Of a DNA stretch of 64,000 nucleotides, positions 43,518 through 53,084 are shown in pieces. The position numbers and the translations under genes are program-made. Each line of letters opens with the position of its first letter. Position 1 is the stretch's first letter. The stretch comes from Roseiarcus sp963765375. GTDB lineage: Bacteria > Pseudomonadota > Alphaproteobacteria > Rhizobiales > Beijerinckiaceae. The stretch covers positions 1 to 64,000 of the forward strand of contig CAVXVZ010000013.1 in assembly GCA_963765375.1 (NCBI GenBank), written 5' to 3'. The notes under the pieces were generated by a model that had not been told where the DNA came from, searched no databases, and saw only the letters and a program-made list of their open reading frames with translations.

Positions 43518-44084
43518 ATGCCTGCGCCCGCGCCGTCTGCCGACGACATGAAACGATGGCTGAAGGCCGTCGCCGAGCAGCAGGATCGCGGGGCCTTTGG
43601 TCGGCTGTTCCAACATTTCGCCCCCCGTATCGCTTCGTACATGGAACGAAGCGGCCTGGACGCCGCGGAAGCTGAGGAGATCTCACAGGAAACCATGGTC
43701 ACCGTCTGGAGAAAAGCCGCCCTCTACGATCCCGCTCAGGCGGGAGTGAGCACGTGGGTGTTCACAATTGCCCGAAATCTGCGCGTTGATCTCGCGCGTA
43801 AGGCATCGCGGACGAGCGCCGGGGTCGCAGCAATGAGGGAATTGCCGATGCGACTGGAGGCTTCGGTCGAGGAAATGGCCCTTGCAACCGAGCGGGACGC
43901 GCGGGTGCGCAGCGCGATGGCGACGCTTTCGCCGGAGCAGGCGACCGTGCTGCGGCTGTCGTTCTTCGCCGAGAAGCCACATGCGGAAATCGCAAGGGAG
44001 CTTTCCCTTCCGTTAGGGACGGTCAAGTCGCGCACCCGCCTCGCCATGGCGAAGATTCGCGCCGTCCTGGAGCGGGAACGGTGA
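43518..44084 (+). CDS. rpoE: ECF sigma factor RpoE (singlet-oxygen/photo-oxidative stress type)
   Basis: 188 residues. Region 2 contains FGRLFQHFAPRIASYMERSG, EEISQETMVTVWRKAALYDP and VSTWVFTIARNLRVDLARK. Region 4 has LSPEQATVLRLSFFAEKPHA and LSLPLGTVKSRTRLAMAKIR. It is the ChrR-controlled ECF11-type sigma, as shown by the coupled chrR gene (GTGA overlap). ATG 43518 is chosen because it gives the usual family N-terminus and lies 77 bases after the promoter -10. An RpoE-type promoter upstream indicates autoregulation. Confidence 0.93.
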   Translation: MPAPAPSADDMKRWLKAVAEQQDRGAFGRLFQHFAPRIASYMERSGLDAAEAEEISQETMVTVWRKAALYDPAQAGVSTWVFTIARNLRVDLARKASRTSAGVAAMRELPMRLEASVEEMALATERDARVRSAMATLSPEQATVLRLSFFAEKPHAEIARELSLPLGTVKSRTRLAMAKIRAVLERER

Positions 44085-44713
44085 TCACCCATCATCCCTC
44101 CGACTTGGCTCTGGCGCGCCTGGCCGCCGGAACGCTTGGCGCCGGACCGCAGCTTGTCGTCGCGACGCATCTGTCCGGATGCCCGCAATGCCGCGGGCGG
44201 CTGCGATCGTTCGAGGCGGCCGGTGGGGCGATGCTCGACGCGGCGCCGCCGGCGCACCTGAGCCCGGACGCGTTTGCGCGAGCGCTCAGGCGGCTCGATG
44301 AGGCCTATCCGCATCCCGAGCCTGCGCCGCGCGTGGTTCACCCGGACCTGCCGCCTCCTCTCAACGCCTATGACCTCGGTCCGTGGCGCTTGGTCCGTCC
44401 GGGGTTCCGGTGGCGACGGTTGACGCTGCCGGAATCGCCCGACGCCAATGTCATCATGCTGAAGGTAGCAGCCGGACAGCCGGTCCCCCACCACGGCCAT
44501 TCGGGAACGGAATACACCCAGGTGCTGACGGGTTCGTTCAGCGACGCGCTGGGGCAGTATCGCGCCGGCGATTGCATCGAGATGGATGAAGAGGTCAATC
44601 ACCAGCCGGTCGTCGATCAGGACGGCGAATGCATATGCCTGAATGCAGTCGAGGGGAGGCTCAGGCTCAGCGGCTGGATTGGCCGCCTAATTCAGCCGCT
44701 GATTGGCATCTGA
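44081..44713 (+). CDS. chrR: Anti-sigma factor ChrR
   Basis: 210 residues. The N-terminal zinc anti-sigma domain has ligands His5, His30, Cys34 and Cys37 (THLSGCPQC). The C-terminal cupin domain (about 95-195) keeps HHGHSGTEYTQVL and the later His in EEVNHQP, the second metal site required for the response to singlet oxygen in Rhodobacter. Starts with GTG overlapping the rpoE stop. Six bases separate it from the DUF1295 gene. Confidence 0.93.
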   Translation: MITHHPSDLALARLAAGTLGAGPQLVVATHLSGCPQCRGRLRSFEAAGGAMLDAAPPAHLSPDAFARALRRLDEAYPHPEPAPRVVHPDLPPPLNAYDLGPWRLVRPGFRWRRLTLPESPDANVIMLKVAAGQPVPHHGHSGTEYTQVLTGSFSDALGQYRAGDCIEMDEEVNHQPVVDQDGECICLNAVEGRLRLSGWIGRLIQPLIGI

Positions 44714-44719
44714 ACCGCG

Positions 44720-45520
44720 ATGCTGTGGCTCGCGATCGTCATCGTGCTTATGCTTTCTGGGGCCATGGTGGTGGCGTGGCGTGTCGCTTTGACGACCGGA
44801 CAATCAGGGCGCATCGACGCCATCTGGGCGTTCGTGACGGGGTTGGCCGCGGTCGCGGCGGCTGCCGCCTCCAACGGCGACCCGCTGCGCCGGACCCTGG
44901 TTTGCGCGATGGCTGCGATCTGGTCGATCCGGCTCGTGCTCTACCTCTGGCGGCGCGCGATCGGCGGCGGCGATGACCCGCGCTACGCGGCTCTGAAGCA
45001 ATCCTGGGGCCACGCGGCGCCTCGGCGGCTCTTTCTCTTCCTGCAAATCCAGGCAGCGGCGTCATGGCCTCTGGCGCTGACGGCTTATTGCGCGGCGGCC
45101 GCGCCGCGGCCGGGGCTGGATCAGCGCGATGGGCTCGCGATCGCCGTTTTCGCCGTTGCTTTTGCCGGCGAAGCGATCGCCGACCAGCAGATGGCGAGCT
45201 TCAAGAGAGCGCCCGGCAATCGCGGCCGAATTTGCGATCGAGGCCTATGGGCGTGGTCGCGCCACCCGAATTATTTCTTCGAGTGGCTGGGCTGGCTCCC
45301 CTATCCCATCATCGCGGTCGAGGCGGGTTATCCCGCGGGCTGGCTCGCCTTCTCCGGACCGCTCGTGATCTATGTGCTGCTCGTCCATGTCTCGGGCGTC
45401 CCGCCGCTCGAGGCGCATCTGAGCCGCTCGCGTCCGGTGGAATTCGCCGCCTACCTCCAAAATGTCAGCGCGTTTTGGCCGCGCCCGCCGCGCCCGTCGC
45501 GGTCGTTCGCGAAGCCATAG
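44720..45520 (+). CDS. DUF1295 family membrane protein (steroid-reductase-like)
   Basis: 266 residues with about six membrane segments. The C-terminal region has GLWAWSRHPNYFFEWLGWLPYP, the NADPH-binding/isoprenylcysteine-methyltransferase-like signature of DUF1295 proteins, and YLQNVSAFWPRPP. It probably reduces or modifies a lipid double bond in the inner membrane. Third gene of the rpoE-chrR unit. Its 3' end overlaps the convergent DUF2177 gene by 70 bases. Confidence 0.85.
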   Translation: MLWLAIVIVLMLSGAMVVAWRVALTTGQSGRIDAIWAFVTGLAAVAAAAASNGDPLRRTLVCAMAAIWSIRLVLYLWRRAIGGGDDPRYAALKQSWGHAAPRRLFLFLQIQAAASWPLALTAYCAAAAPRPGLDQRDGLAIAVFAVAFAGEAIADQQMASFKRAPGNRGRICDRGLWAWSRHPNYFFEWLGWLPYPIIAVEAGYPAGWLAFSGPLVIYVLLVHVSGVPPLEAHLSRSRPVEFAAYLQNVSAFWPRPPRPSRSFAKP

Positions 45521-45909
45521 CGAAAAGCGGAATAGCCGCAAGCGGCGGCGAAAGCGGACAGCGCCGTCCCCCAGGCCATATCGACGAGAGAAAGCGCCAG
45601 CGGCCAATGCCTCAAAGTCGCCTGGTTGGTGAGGTCGTAAGCGGCGTAGGCGCAGAAGCCGTAGACCGCGCCGTGGCTCATCGCTTGGGTCAAGCCCGAC
45701 GCCGGACGGATCGACAGAAAAACAAGGCCCCCGACGTAAATGAGATAGAACGCGGCCGCGGCCGGCGCGTCGAATCCGCTACGCAAAAGCTCGCCGACCG
45801 CCGGCCGATAGATCGATTCGCCTGTGGCGTCGAACCAGACGAAGTCTAGACCGCAGAAGACCGCGAGCGCGGCCAAGTAGCTGACGACCAGGGTTCGCAA
45901 GCCGGGCAT
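45451..45909 (-). CDS. DUF2177 membrane protein
   Basis: 152 residues, four membrane segments. Family blocks: VVSYLAALAVFCGLDFVWF at the start, AAFYLIYVGGLVFLSIRP, HGAVYGFCAYAAYDLTNQAT and LVDMAWGTALSAFAAACGY. DUF2177 genes are often found in the DUF1365/DUF1295 neighbourhood, as here. The function is unknown. It converges with, and overlaps, the DUF1295 gene. Confidence 0.88.
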   Translation of the reverse strand: MPGLRTLVVSYLAALAVFCGLDFVWFDATGESIYRPAVGELLRSGFDAPAAAAFYLIYVGGLVFLSIRPASGLTQAMSHGAVYGFCAYAAYDLTNQATLRHWPLALSLVDMAWGTALSAFAAACGYSAFRYGFANDRDGRGGRGQNALTFWR

Positions 45910-46148
45910 CCTTGTGTTTCTTCCTTACGATCCGAAGGCGGCTTGGGATCACATGGCGCCGGACGGGGTCCGCCACGATTGGACTTTCTTCGTTCGCGAA
46001 AAAGTGCGCAGCTGCGTTTGACGCCATAGGGCATCCAACTTACAAAGAGGAACGCCCCGCGACGAGGGCAACGAAGATCAGACATCCGAACCGGATTCGC
46101 TGGGCCGACGATAGAGCGCGGCTCGATTTTGGACATGGGAGAGAAACG

Positions 46149-47414
46149 ATGCTCGCGATCAGGGCGGCTCTTGCCGGGACTGTTGCCTGCGCCCTCGCGA
46201 CAACCGCGGCGCTGGCCGAACCGAAGACCAACATGCTCCATCAATGGTCCGAAGGCTCGGACGCCGCGGCGATCGCCAAGCTCGGCGACATGTTCACCGC
46301 CGCTGGCGGCAAGTGGGAACAGACCTCGATCGCCGGGCACACGGCCAATACACTCGCCAAGCTGCGCGCCGATGTCGTCGCGGGCAACGCGCCGCCTGCC
46401 GTCCAGCTCAAAGGCCCGGAGATCGCCGAGTGGAATGCGACCGGCATGACCGCCAACCTCGACGACCTCGCCACCAAGGAGGGCTGGGACAAGGTCGTCG
46501 CCCCCGAACTGCTGCCGGTGATGAAGCCGACCGGCCACTGGGTCGCGGCGCCGATGAACATCCATCGCATCAACTGGATCTGGGGCTCGACGAAGGCGAT
46601 GGAGCAGGCGGGAATCAAGGAGTTGCCGAAGACCTGGGCCGAATTCAACGCCGATTGCGACAAAGCGGTCGCGGCGCATCTCATTTGCCTCGCCCATTTC
46701 AGCCAGGACTGGACCGACGCGACAACGTTCGAGGTCGTCGTTTACGGCCAGAACATCGACTTGTTCCGCAAGGCCTTCGTCGAGGGGGACACCGCGGCGA
46801 TGCGCTCGCCCGACATGGTCAAGGCGTTCGAGCAGTACCGCACCATGGTGTCGAAATACATGGATCAGGCGATCGCCGGCCGGGACTATACTTCAACGAC
46901 GAACATGATCGCCAAGAATGAGGCGGCGTTCATGATCATGGGCGACTGGCAGATCGGCATATTCACCGCCGCCGGACTCAAGGAGGGTCCGGATTATGTC
47001 TGCGCGCAGGCGCCGACTGACTGGGGCAAGCCTGGCTTCATCCTCAATTCGGATTCGGTCGTCTTCTTCAAGCAGAAGGATCCCGACTACGTGGAGGGCC
47101 AGAAGCTCCTGGCGCACCTCATCCTGTCGCCGCAGTTCCAGACCGTGTTCAACCAGGCGAAGGGCTCGATCCCCGCCCGCCTCGACGTCGACCTGAGCAA
47201 CGGTTTCAATCCCTGCCAGCAGATGTCGCAGAAGGATCTGCAGGCCTCGATCGCCGGGGGCACGCTCGTGCGCTCGATGGCCCACAACATGACCGTTCTG
47301 CAAAAGTACCGCGGCGCCATGATGGAAGTCATAACCTCGTTCGTGAACACGCCGGGGATGTCGGCCAAGGACGCCGCCAACGCCATGGCTGACGCGGTCG
47401 AAGCCCAGAAGTAG
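46149..47414 (+). CDS. Sugar-type ABC transporter substrate-binding protein
   Basis: 421 residues with a signal peptide ending AALAEPKT. Typical extracellular solute-binding type 1 features: LHQWSEGSDAAAIAKLGDMF, PAVQLKGPEIAEWNATG, PMNIHRINWIWGS, and a second lobe with FMIMGDWQIGIF. ATG 46149 follows GGGAGAAACG; the frame upstream is spurious. It opens a long co-directional operon. The ligand is unknown; the family covers sugars and sugar-like polyols. Confidence 0.92.
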   Translation: MLAIRAALAGTVACALATTAALAEPKTNMLHQWSEGSDAAAIAKLGDMFTAAGGKWEQTSIAGHTANTLAKLRADVVAGNAPPAVQLKGPEIAEWNATGMTANLDDLATKEGWDKVVAPELLPVMKPTGHWVAAPMNIHRINWIWGSTKAMEQAGIKELPKTWAEFNADCDKAVAAHLICLAHFSQDWTDATTFEVVVYGQNIDLFRKAFVEGDTAAMRSPDMVKAFEQYRTMVSKYMDQAIAGRDYTSTTNMIAKNEAAFMIMGDWQIGIFTAAGLKEGPDYVCAQAPTDWGKPGFILNSDSVVFFKQKDPDYVEGQKLLAHLILSPQFQTVFNQAKGSIPARLDVDLSNGFNPCQQMSQKDLQASIAGGTLVRSMAHNMTVLQKYRGAMMEVITSFVNTPGMSAKDAANAMADAVEAQK

Positions 47415-47479
47415 TCCCCTCCCGGCCGCCGCGTCGCGACCCGCGCGCGGCGGCCGATCTTCATTGGAACTCGAGCGCA

Positions 47480-48415
47480 ATGGCGAACGCTCTCAGCGGG
47501 ATCGTGGCGGTTCGGAAGCCGGCCCCCGGCCGCGATATGCTCAGCGCATGGACTCCGCGGCTGGTCATCCTGCCCTCGGCCGTGGCGAGCTTCGTCTACG
47601 TCTTCGTCTTCACGCTGTGGACGTTGTACGTCTCGATGTCGAACAGCACGCTCCTGCCAACCTACCAGTTCGTCGGCCTGAAGCCTTATTTCGAACTGTG
47701 GTCGAACCAGCGCTGGTCGATCGCCTATGGCAATCTTTTCTACTTCAGCGCCTTCTATGTCGTCTTGTCGATGGTCATCGGCCTGGCGCTGGCTATCGCC
47801 ATCGATCAGCGGGTCAAGGGCGAAGCGGTCTGGCGAACGATCTTCCTTTATCCGCTCGCAGTCTCTTTCATCGTCACCGGTTCGGTCTGGAATTGGCTGT
47901 ACAGCCCCAGCGAAGGGATCGAGCATTTCGTGCGCAGCCTCGGCTGGGCCGATTTCACCTTCCGCATCACCTCGAACCGGGAAACCGCCATCTACGCCAT
48001 CATCGCCACCGGGATATGGCAATCCACGGGCTTCGCGATGGCCCTTTTCCTTGCCGGCCTGCGCTCGGTCGATCCGGACCTCATCAAGGCGGCGCAAATC
48101 GACGGCGCCGGGCCAGCCCGTATCTATCGCAAGGTGATCCTGCCTTCGATCGCACCAATCTTCATCGCGGTCGCGGTCGTACTGCTGCAATTCGCGATCA
48201 AAACGTTCGATCTGGTCGTCGCGCTGACCCAGGGCGGACCGGGGATCGCAACGACCTTTCCGGCGAACTATGTCTATGACCTCATGTTCCAGCGCGGGCA
48301 GATCGCGATTGGCGCGGCGGCCTCGATCATGATGCTGCTGGCGCTCGCGACCGTGCTCATCCCCTACGCGCTGTGGACGACGTGGCGCTCGCGCCGGGGG
48401 GCGATCCGTGGTTGA
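47480..48415 (+). CDS. ABC transporter permease (MalF/UgpA type)
   Basis: 311 residues, six predicted membrane segments. The cytoplasmic EAA loop reads DLIKAAQIDGAGPARIYRKV, which docks on the ATPase. The C-terminal half shows LTQGGPGIATTFPANYVYD, a usual mark of this group. Its last eight bases overlap the start of the next permease. Confidence 0.93.
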   Translation: MANALSGIVAVRKPAPGRDMLSAWTPRLVILPSAVASFVYVFVFTLWTLYVSMSNSTLLPTYQFVGLKPYFELWSNQRWSIAYGNLFYFSAFYVVLSMVIGLALAIAIDQRVKGEAVWRTIFLYPLAVSFIVTGSVWNWLYSPSEGIEHFVRSLGWADFTFRITSNRETAIYAIIATGIWQSTGFAMALFLAGLRSVDPDLIKAAQIDGAGPARIYRKVILPSIAPIFIAVAVVLLQFAIKTFDLVVALTQGGPGIATTFPANYVYDLMFQRGQIAIGAAASIMMLLALATVLIPYALWTTWRSRRGAIRG

Positions 48416-49310
48416 CGCGGCCTACGACCTCGCCTTCGATCCGCATGCCCGCTCGGCGAACCTTCGTTTCATCGCCGGCCGCGTCGCCGTTTATGGCTTC
48501 CTCGGCTTCTTCGCCCTCATCTACCTGGTCCCGCTGTTTGTCATCGTCGCCAATTCCTTCCGCGAATTGCCGGAGATCACGCGCAACGGACTGATCGCAA
48601 TCCCGCAAAGCTTTTCGTTGAACGCATGGCCGCAAGCGTGGCTTCATCATTGCGTCGCTGGCACCTGCGAGGGAATCCACCGCAATTTCTACAATTCGCT
48701 GATCATGACCATTCCGGCGACGATCCTTTCGACCTTGCTCGGCGCGATCAACGGCTACGTGCTTTCGAAATGGCGCTTTCCCGGATCGGAGGCGCTGTTC
48801 GCCTGCATGACGCTCGGAGTCTTCATGCCCGGTCAGGTTTCGCTGTTGCCCTGGGCGTTCATCCTTGGAACGGTGAATTTATCGAACACGATCTACGGGC
48901 TCATTCTCGTTCATGTGATTCAGGGCATATCGTTCACGACGCTGTTCTGCCGCAACTACTATGTCGGCATTCCAGACGACCTCATCAAAGCCGCGCGGAT
49001 CGACGGAGCCGGATTCTGGCGCGTCTTTTTCAAGATCATTCTTCCCCTGTCGCCGCCGATCCTTATCGTCACCGTCATCTGGCAGTTCACTGGCATCTGG
49101 AACGAGTATCTGTTCGGCGTCGTGTTCACCGGCGGGCGCCAGCAGCCGGTCACCGCGGCGTTGGTCGGGCTGGCGACCAATTCCATGAACGCGCGCTCCT
49201 ACGACGTCGCCAGCTGCGCCGTGCTGATTGCCGCCATCCCGCCGCTCTTGATCTACCTCTTCGGCGGCAAGTATTTCGTTCGCGGCCTCACCCAGGGCGC
49301 GGTCAAATGA
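48408..49310 (+). CDS. ABC transporter permease (MalG/UgpE type)
   Basis: 300 residues. Six membrane segments; EAA loop DLIKAARIDGAGFWRVFFKI; PVTAALVGLATNSMNARSYD near the C-terminus is characteristic of MalG-like partners. GTG start overlapping the previous gene, with a ten-base gap to the ATPase gene. A Cys-containing HHCVAGTCEGIH insertion in a periplasmic loop also occurs in some glucose-type permeases. Confidence 0.93.
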   Translation: MVDAAYDLAFDPHARSANLRFIAGRVAVYGFLGFFALIYLVPLFVIVANSFRELPEITRNGLIAIPQSFSLNAWPQAWLHHCVAGTCEGIHRNFYNSLIMTIPATILSTLLGAINGYVLSKWRFPGSEALFACMTLGVFMPGQVSLLPWAFILGTVNLSNTIYGLILVHVIQGISFTTLFCRNYYVGIPDDLIKAARIDGAGFWRVFFKIILPLSPPILIVTVIWQFTGIWNEYLFGVVFTGGRQQPVTAALVGLATNSMNARSYDVASCAVLIAAIPPLLIYLFGGKYFVRGLTQGAVK

Positions 49311-49320
49311 TCGCACGACG

Positions 49321-50445
49321 ATGGCGACGCTGACCATCTCGGGACTGCGCAAGCGCTTCGGCCCGGTCGACGTGCTGAAGGGCATCGACCTTGAAGCGCG
49401 CACGGGCGAATTCATCGCGCTCGTCGGCCCGTCCGGCTGCGGCAAGTCGACGCTGCTCGCCATGATCGCCGGACTGGAAACCGTCAGCGAAGGCGAGATC
49501 CGCATCGACGGAACGCTGGTGAACTCGGTCGCGCCGAAAGACCGCGACATCGCGATGGTGTTTCAGTCCTACGCGCTCTACCCGACGATGACCGCGCGGC
49601 AGAACATGACCTTCGGCATGGAGAGTCGGCGCGTGCCGAAAGCCGAACAGGACGAGGCGATCAAACGCGTCGCCTCGCTCTTGCAGATCGAGCCGCTCCT
49701 GAACCGCAAGCCCGGCCAATTGTCCGGCGGGCAGCGCCAACGCGTCGCCATGGGGCGGGCGCTGGTCCGCGATCCGAAGCTCTTTCTGTTCGACGAACCT
49801 TTGTCCAATCTCGACGCCAAGCTGCGCGTCGACATGCGCACCGAGATCAAGAAGCTTCACCTCAGGGTCGGCAAGACCACGATCTATGTCACTCATGACC
49901 AGATCGAGGCGATGACGCTTGCCTCCCGCATCGCTGTCATGCACCAAGGCTCGATCCAGCAATTCGACGAGCCACAGGTTGTCTACGACCATCCCGCCAA
50001 CATATTCGTCGCCGGCTTCATGGGCTCGCCGTCGATGAATTTCCTTCCAGGCGAGCTGACCAAGCTCGACGGCCGTCCGGCGGTCGCGATTGCGCTTGCC
50101 GGCGGCGAGATGGCGACGCTGCCGCTGGCGCGAGCGCCCCAGTCCCGGCCAGCGAACGGCAAGGTGGTGCTGGGCGTGCGACCGGAGCATCTTTTTCGCT
50201 ACGATCCGAGCCTGAAGGCGCAAAAGGCGGGGCTTGCGATGCTGACTGCGCCGGTCGAGGTCGTCGAGCCGACCGGCGCCGAAACGCACGCCGTCTTGAA
50301 GGTCGGCGAACGGGAGATTGTCGGCCGCTTCGACCCAGACGGCGCGCCCCGTCTCGGCGAACTGCTGCCGCTCGGGATCGACATGGCGCATGCGTGCCTG
50401 TTCGATCCCGACACCCAGGCCCTCATAAGGCAGGGCGCGGCTTGA
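49321..50445 (+). CDS. ABC transporter ATPase (UgpC/MalK type)
   Basis: 374 residues. Walker A GPSGCGKSTL, Q-loop MVFQSYALYP, signature LSGGQRQRVAMGRAL, Walker B LFLFDEPLSNLD, switch His in YVTHDQIEAMTLA. The C-terminal TOBE domain includes VVLGVRPEHLF. It energises the two upstream permeases. The stop overlaps the TTG start of the following dehydrogenase gene. Confidence 0.96.
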   Translation: MATLTISGLRKRFGPVDVLKGIDLEARTGEFIALVGPSGCGKSTLLAMIAGLETVSEGEIRIDGTLVNSVAPKDRDIAMVFQSYALYPTMTARQNMTFGMESRRVPKAEQDEAIKRVASLLQIEPLLNRKPGQLSGGQRQRVAMGRALVRDPKLFLFDEPLSNLDAKLRVDMRTEIKKLHLRVGKTTIYVTHDQIEAMTLASRIAVMHQGSIQQFDEPQVVYDHPANIFVAGFMGSPSMNFLPGELTKLDGRPAVAIALAGGEMATLPLARAPQSRPANGKVVLGVRPEHLFRYDPSLKAQKAGLAMLTAPVEVVEPTGAETHAVLKVGEREIVGRFDPDGAPRLGELLPLGIDMAHACLFDPDTQALIRQGAA

Positions 50446-51203
50446 CCTTCGCTACCTATCCAAGCCTTGCGGGGCGGACGGTTTTCATCAGCGGCGGCGC
50501 GACCGGCATCGGCGCCGACATCGTACGCGCCTTCGTCCGAAATCACGCGCGAGTCGCATTCGTCGACCTCCAGCGGCATGAAGGCGAGGCGCTGGCGGGT
50601 GCGCTGAAGGAGACGGGCGAGACCGTGCTCTTCTTCCATTGCGACGTCACCAACGTCCTGGCGCTGCGGGCGTCGATCGCGGAAGCCGGCGCGAAACTCG
50701 GCCCGGTTGCGATATTGGTCAATAACGCCGCCAACGACGAGCGTCACGCGGTCGCCGACGTGACCGCGGACTACTGGGACCACGCGCAGAATGTGAATCT
50801 ACGACATCACTTTTTCGCCGCCCAGGCCGTCCACCCGCAGATGCGCAAGCTCGGCTTCGGTTCGATCGTCAATCTCTCCTCGATCGCCTGGCGCGGTTCG
50901 GCTGAAATGCCGGCGTATTCCGCGGCCAAGGCCGGGATCATTGGCCTCACCCACGCGCTGGCGCGAGCTTTCGGCTCGGACAACATCCGCGTCAACGCGA
51001 TCGAGCCGGGGGCGGTCATGACCGATCGGCAGCGGCGTCTGTGGTACAAGACGCCGGAATCGGTTGCCGCGATCGTTCAGCGGCAGTCGATCAAGGAGAC
51101 GGTGCTCGGCGACGACATCGCCCGCATGGCGTTGTTTCTCGGCGCCGACGACAGCCGGCTGGTCACCAAGCAGTCGATCACCGTCGATGCGGGGCTAAGA
51201 TGA
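50442..51203 (+). CDS. SDR-family NAD(P)-dependent dehydrogenase 1
   Basis: 253 residues. The cofactor motif is VFISGGATGIGADIVRAF, with VDLQ after beta-2 suggesting NAD preference. The structural NNAAN motif and the catalytic Ser and Tyr/Lys (LSSIAWRGSAEMPAYSAAKAG) are present. Ends with the usual ITVDAGLR. TTG 50442 is chosen from the four-base overlap with the ATPase gene. Probably oxidises a sugar or polyol imported by the transporter. Confidence 0.9.
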   Translation: MTFATYPSLAGRTVFISGGATGIGADIVRAFVRNHARVAFVDLQRHEGEALAGALKETGETVLFFHCDVTNVLALRASIAEAGAKLGPVAILVNNAANDERHAVADVTADYWDHAQNVNLRHHFFAAQAVHPQMRKLGFGSIVNLSSIAWRGSAEMPAYSAAKAGIIGLTHALARAFGSDNIRVNAIEPGAVMTDRQRRLWYKTPESVAAIVQRQSIKETVLGDDIARMALFLGADDSRLVTKQSITVDAGLR

Positions 51204-52237
51204 ACGAAAACGTGAAGCCGCGTCAGCGGCAGACCCTGGGAACCGCATTCGCCCTCGGCCTCAACCCTTACGGCCTGACCTATCATCTCGGTCTGCAAGG
51301 AGCCGGGGGACCGCGCGCCAATCCCAAAGGCGCAGGACTCGAGGGTTTCGTCGCGATTGCGACAGAGCTCGGCGCGAAGGTGCTCGAAATCTATGACCCC
51401 TGGCTCTGCGCGCTGAGCGACGACGAGCTCCGCGCGATCCGCGATCGGCTCGGGACCCTCGGCATGACGCCTGTCATCAGCTCCGGGCTGATGATGGGTC
51501 CCTTCGAGAGCGCATTGCGCTCGGCCCGCGCTCTCGACGCCAAGATCATCCGGCATGGCCTGACCACGGTGCTGTGTGGGGACCGCCACGCGCTCGGGGA
51601 GAAATGGAAGGACTTGGTCACGCATGTTCGCGCCGCGCTCGCCGACCGCGGCCCGCGTGCGTTCGACGACGGCAGAATACTGGCGATCGAAAACCATCAG
51701 GATTTCGGTAGCGATGAGCTGGCAGACTTTTGCGAGAGCGCGCGGGGCGTTGGAATCTGCCTCGACACGGGCAACATGTTCCCGGTCGCCGAAGCGCCAC
51801 TCGACTTCACCCGCCGCGTCGCCCAACACGTGCGGCACGTCCATCTGAAGGACTACCATGTGCAGTTCACCGATGAAGGTTATCGCCTGGTGCGCTGCGC
51901 CATCGGCGACGGCGCCGTGCCGCTCGCCGCGATGCTCGACATCCTGGCGGCGCGCGGCGAGATGCTGACGGCGGTGCTCGAGCCCGGCGCGCTCGAGGCG
52001 CGGCACGTGCAATTCTTGCGGCCGGAATGGTGGAATTTCTACGCGCCGAAGCAGGCGTCCGCGTTGGCCGCCTGCCTCGCTGCGGCACGCGTCAACCGCC
52101 TCGCCGACGAGGCCGATTATCGCACGCCCTGGGAGCGCGGCGAGGACGCCGCGATCGCCGACTACGAACTGGCGATGATCCGCCGCAGTGCCGGCAACAT
52201 GCGCGCAATTGGACTTGGACCTGAGAACGGAGGCTGA
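51200..52237 (+). CDS. Sugar phosphate isomerase/epimerase-like TIM-barrel protein
   Basis: 345 residues of the AP-endonuclease-2/xylose-isomerase-like barrel. Metal-site blocks: ILAIENHQDFGS (Glu), GICLDTGNMFPVAEAP (Asp), VRHVHLKDYHVQFT (His) and AVLEPGALEARH (Glu). N-terminal NPYGLTYHLGLQG and VLEIYDPWLC are family-like. ATGA overlap with the upstream gene. It would isomerise or epimerise a keto-sugar or sugar acid. The substrate is unknown. Confidence 0.85.
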   Translation: MNENVKPRQRQTLGTAFALGLNPYGLTYHLGLQGAGGPRANPKGAGLEGFVAIATELGAKVLEIYDPWLCALSDDELRAIRDRLGTLGMTPVISSGLMMGPFESALRSARALDAKIIRHGLTTVLCGDRHALGEKWKDLVTHVRAALADRGPRAFDDGRILAIENHQDFGSDELADFCESARGVGICLDTGNMFPVAEAPLDFTRRVAQHVRHVHLKDYHVQFTDEGYRLVRCAIGDGAVPLAAMLDILAARGEMLTAVLEPGALEARHVQFLRPEWWNFYAPKQASALAACLAAARVNRLADEADYRTPWERGEDAAIADYELAMIRRSAGNMRAIGLGPENGG

Positions 52238-52240
52238 CGC

Positions 52241-53050
52241 GTGACGAAAGAGCTCACCGGCAAGATCGCATTCGTCACCGGCTCGGGCCGCGGGCTTGGC
52301 CGCACGATGGCGGAGCGTCTGGCGGAGCTCGGCGCGGACGTCGCAATCCACGACATTACCTGGACCGCGCCGGCCAAATACGGCGAAGCGAAGGACCTCG
52401 ACGCCGTCGCCGAGGCGATCGCCCGGCATGGCGGGAGGGTCGCGGCGGTCAGCGGCAATATCGGCGACAAGGCGGCGGTGGCGAAGATGAAGGAGGAGAT
52501 CGAAGCCAAGCTCGGGCGGGTCGATATCCTGGTCAATTGCGCCGGCGGCGACATCGGCGCGGCGGGCGCCAAGCCCGAGCCGAACGACGCGCTCGGGATT
52601 CCGCTCGATGACATCAAGGCGCTGACCGAGAACAACCTTTACGGCACGATCCTCGTCTGCCAGGCGTTCGTGCCGCCGATGGTGAAAGCGGGAATCGGAT
52701 CGGTGATCAACATCGGCTCGGCCGCGGCGCAGTTCGGGGTGACCAACGGGGTCATCTATGCGGCGCTCAAAGCGGCCGTCATCCACTATACGCGCTGCCT
52801 CGCGGCGTCGGTCCGGACGGAGGGTGTCCGGATCAATGCGGTCAGTCCGGGCGCGACCAAGACCGCGCGCTTCGAGGCGACCCGGGTCGTCGATCCGAAA
52901 AAGATGGATTCGTCGATCAAGTCGCTCATTCGCTACGGCGAGCCGGGAGAGATCGCCGACGCGGTCGCCTTCCTTGCCGGGCCGAGGAGCAAATATATCA
53001 GCGGCCAGGTCCTTCGGGTCGACGGCGGCGAAACGCTGTTTCCGGGTTGA
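52241..53050 (+). CDS. SDR-family dehydrogenase 2
   Basis: 269 residues from GTG 52241. Cofactor site FVTGSGRGLGRTMAERL; NCAGGDIG replaces the usual NNAG; the catalytic Ser lies in INIGSAAAQFG. The YxxxK is shifted to VIYAALKAAVIHY, which retains the Tyr and Lys. Ends VLRVDGGETLFPG. Three bases separate it from the previous gene. The substrate is unknown. Confidence 0.9.
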   Translation: MTKELTGKIAFVTGSGRGLGRTMAERLAELGADVAIHDITWTAPAKYGEAKDLDAVAEAIARHGGRVAAVSGNIGDKAAVAKMKEEIEAKLGRVDILVNCAGGDIGAAGAKPEPNDALGIPLDDIKALTENNLYGTILVCQAFVPPMVKAGIGSVINIGSAAAQFGVTNGVIYAALKAAVIHYTRCLAASVRTEGVRINAVSPGATKTARFEATRVVDPKKMDSSIKSLIRYGEPGEIADAVAFLAGPRSKYISGQVLRVDGGETLFPG

Positions 53051-53084
53051 GGGACGGCCGAGAACAGCATCAGGAGGGTTGAAA

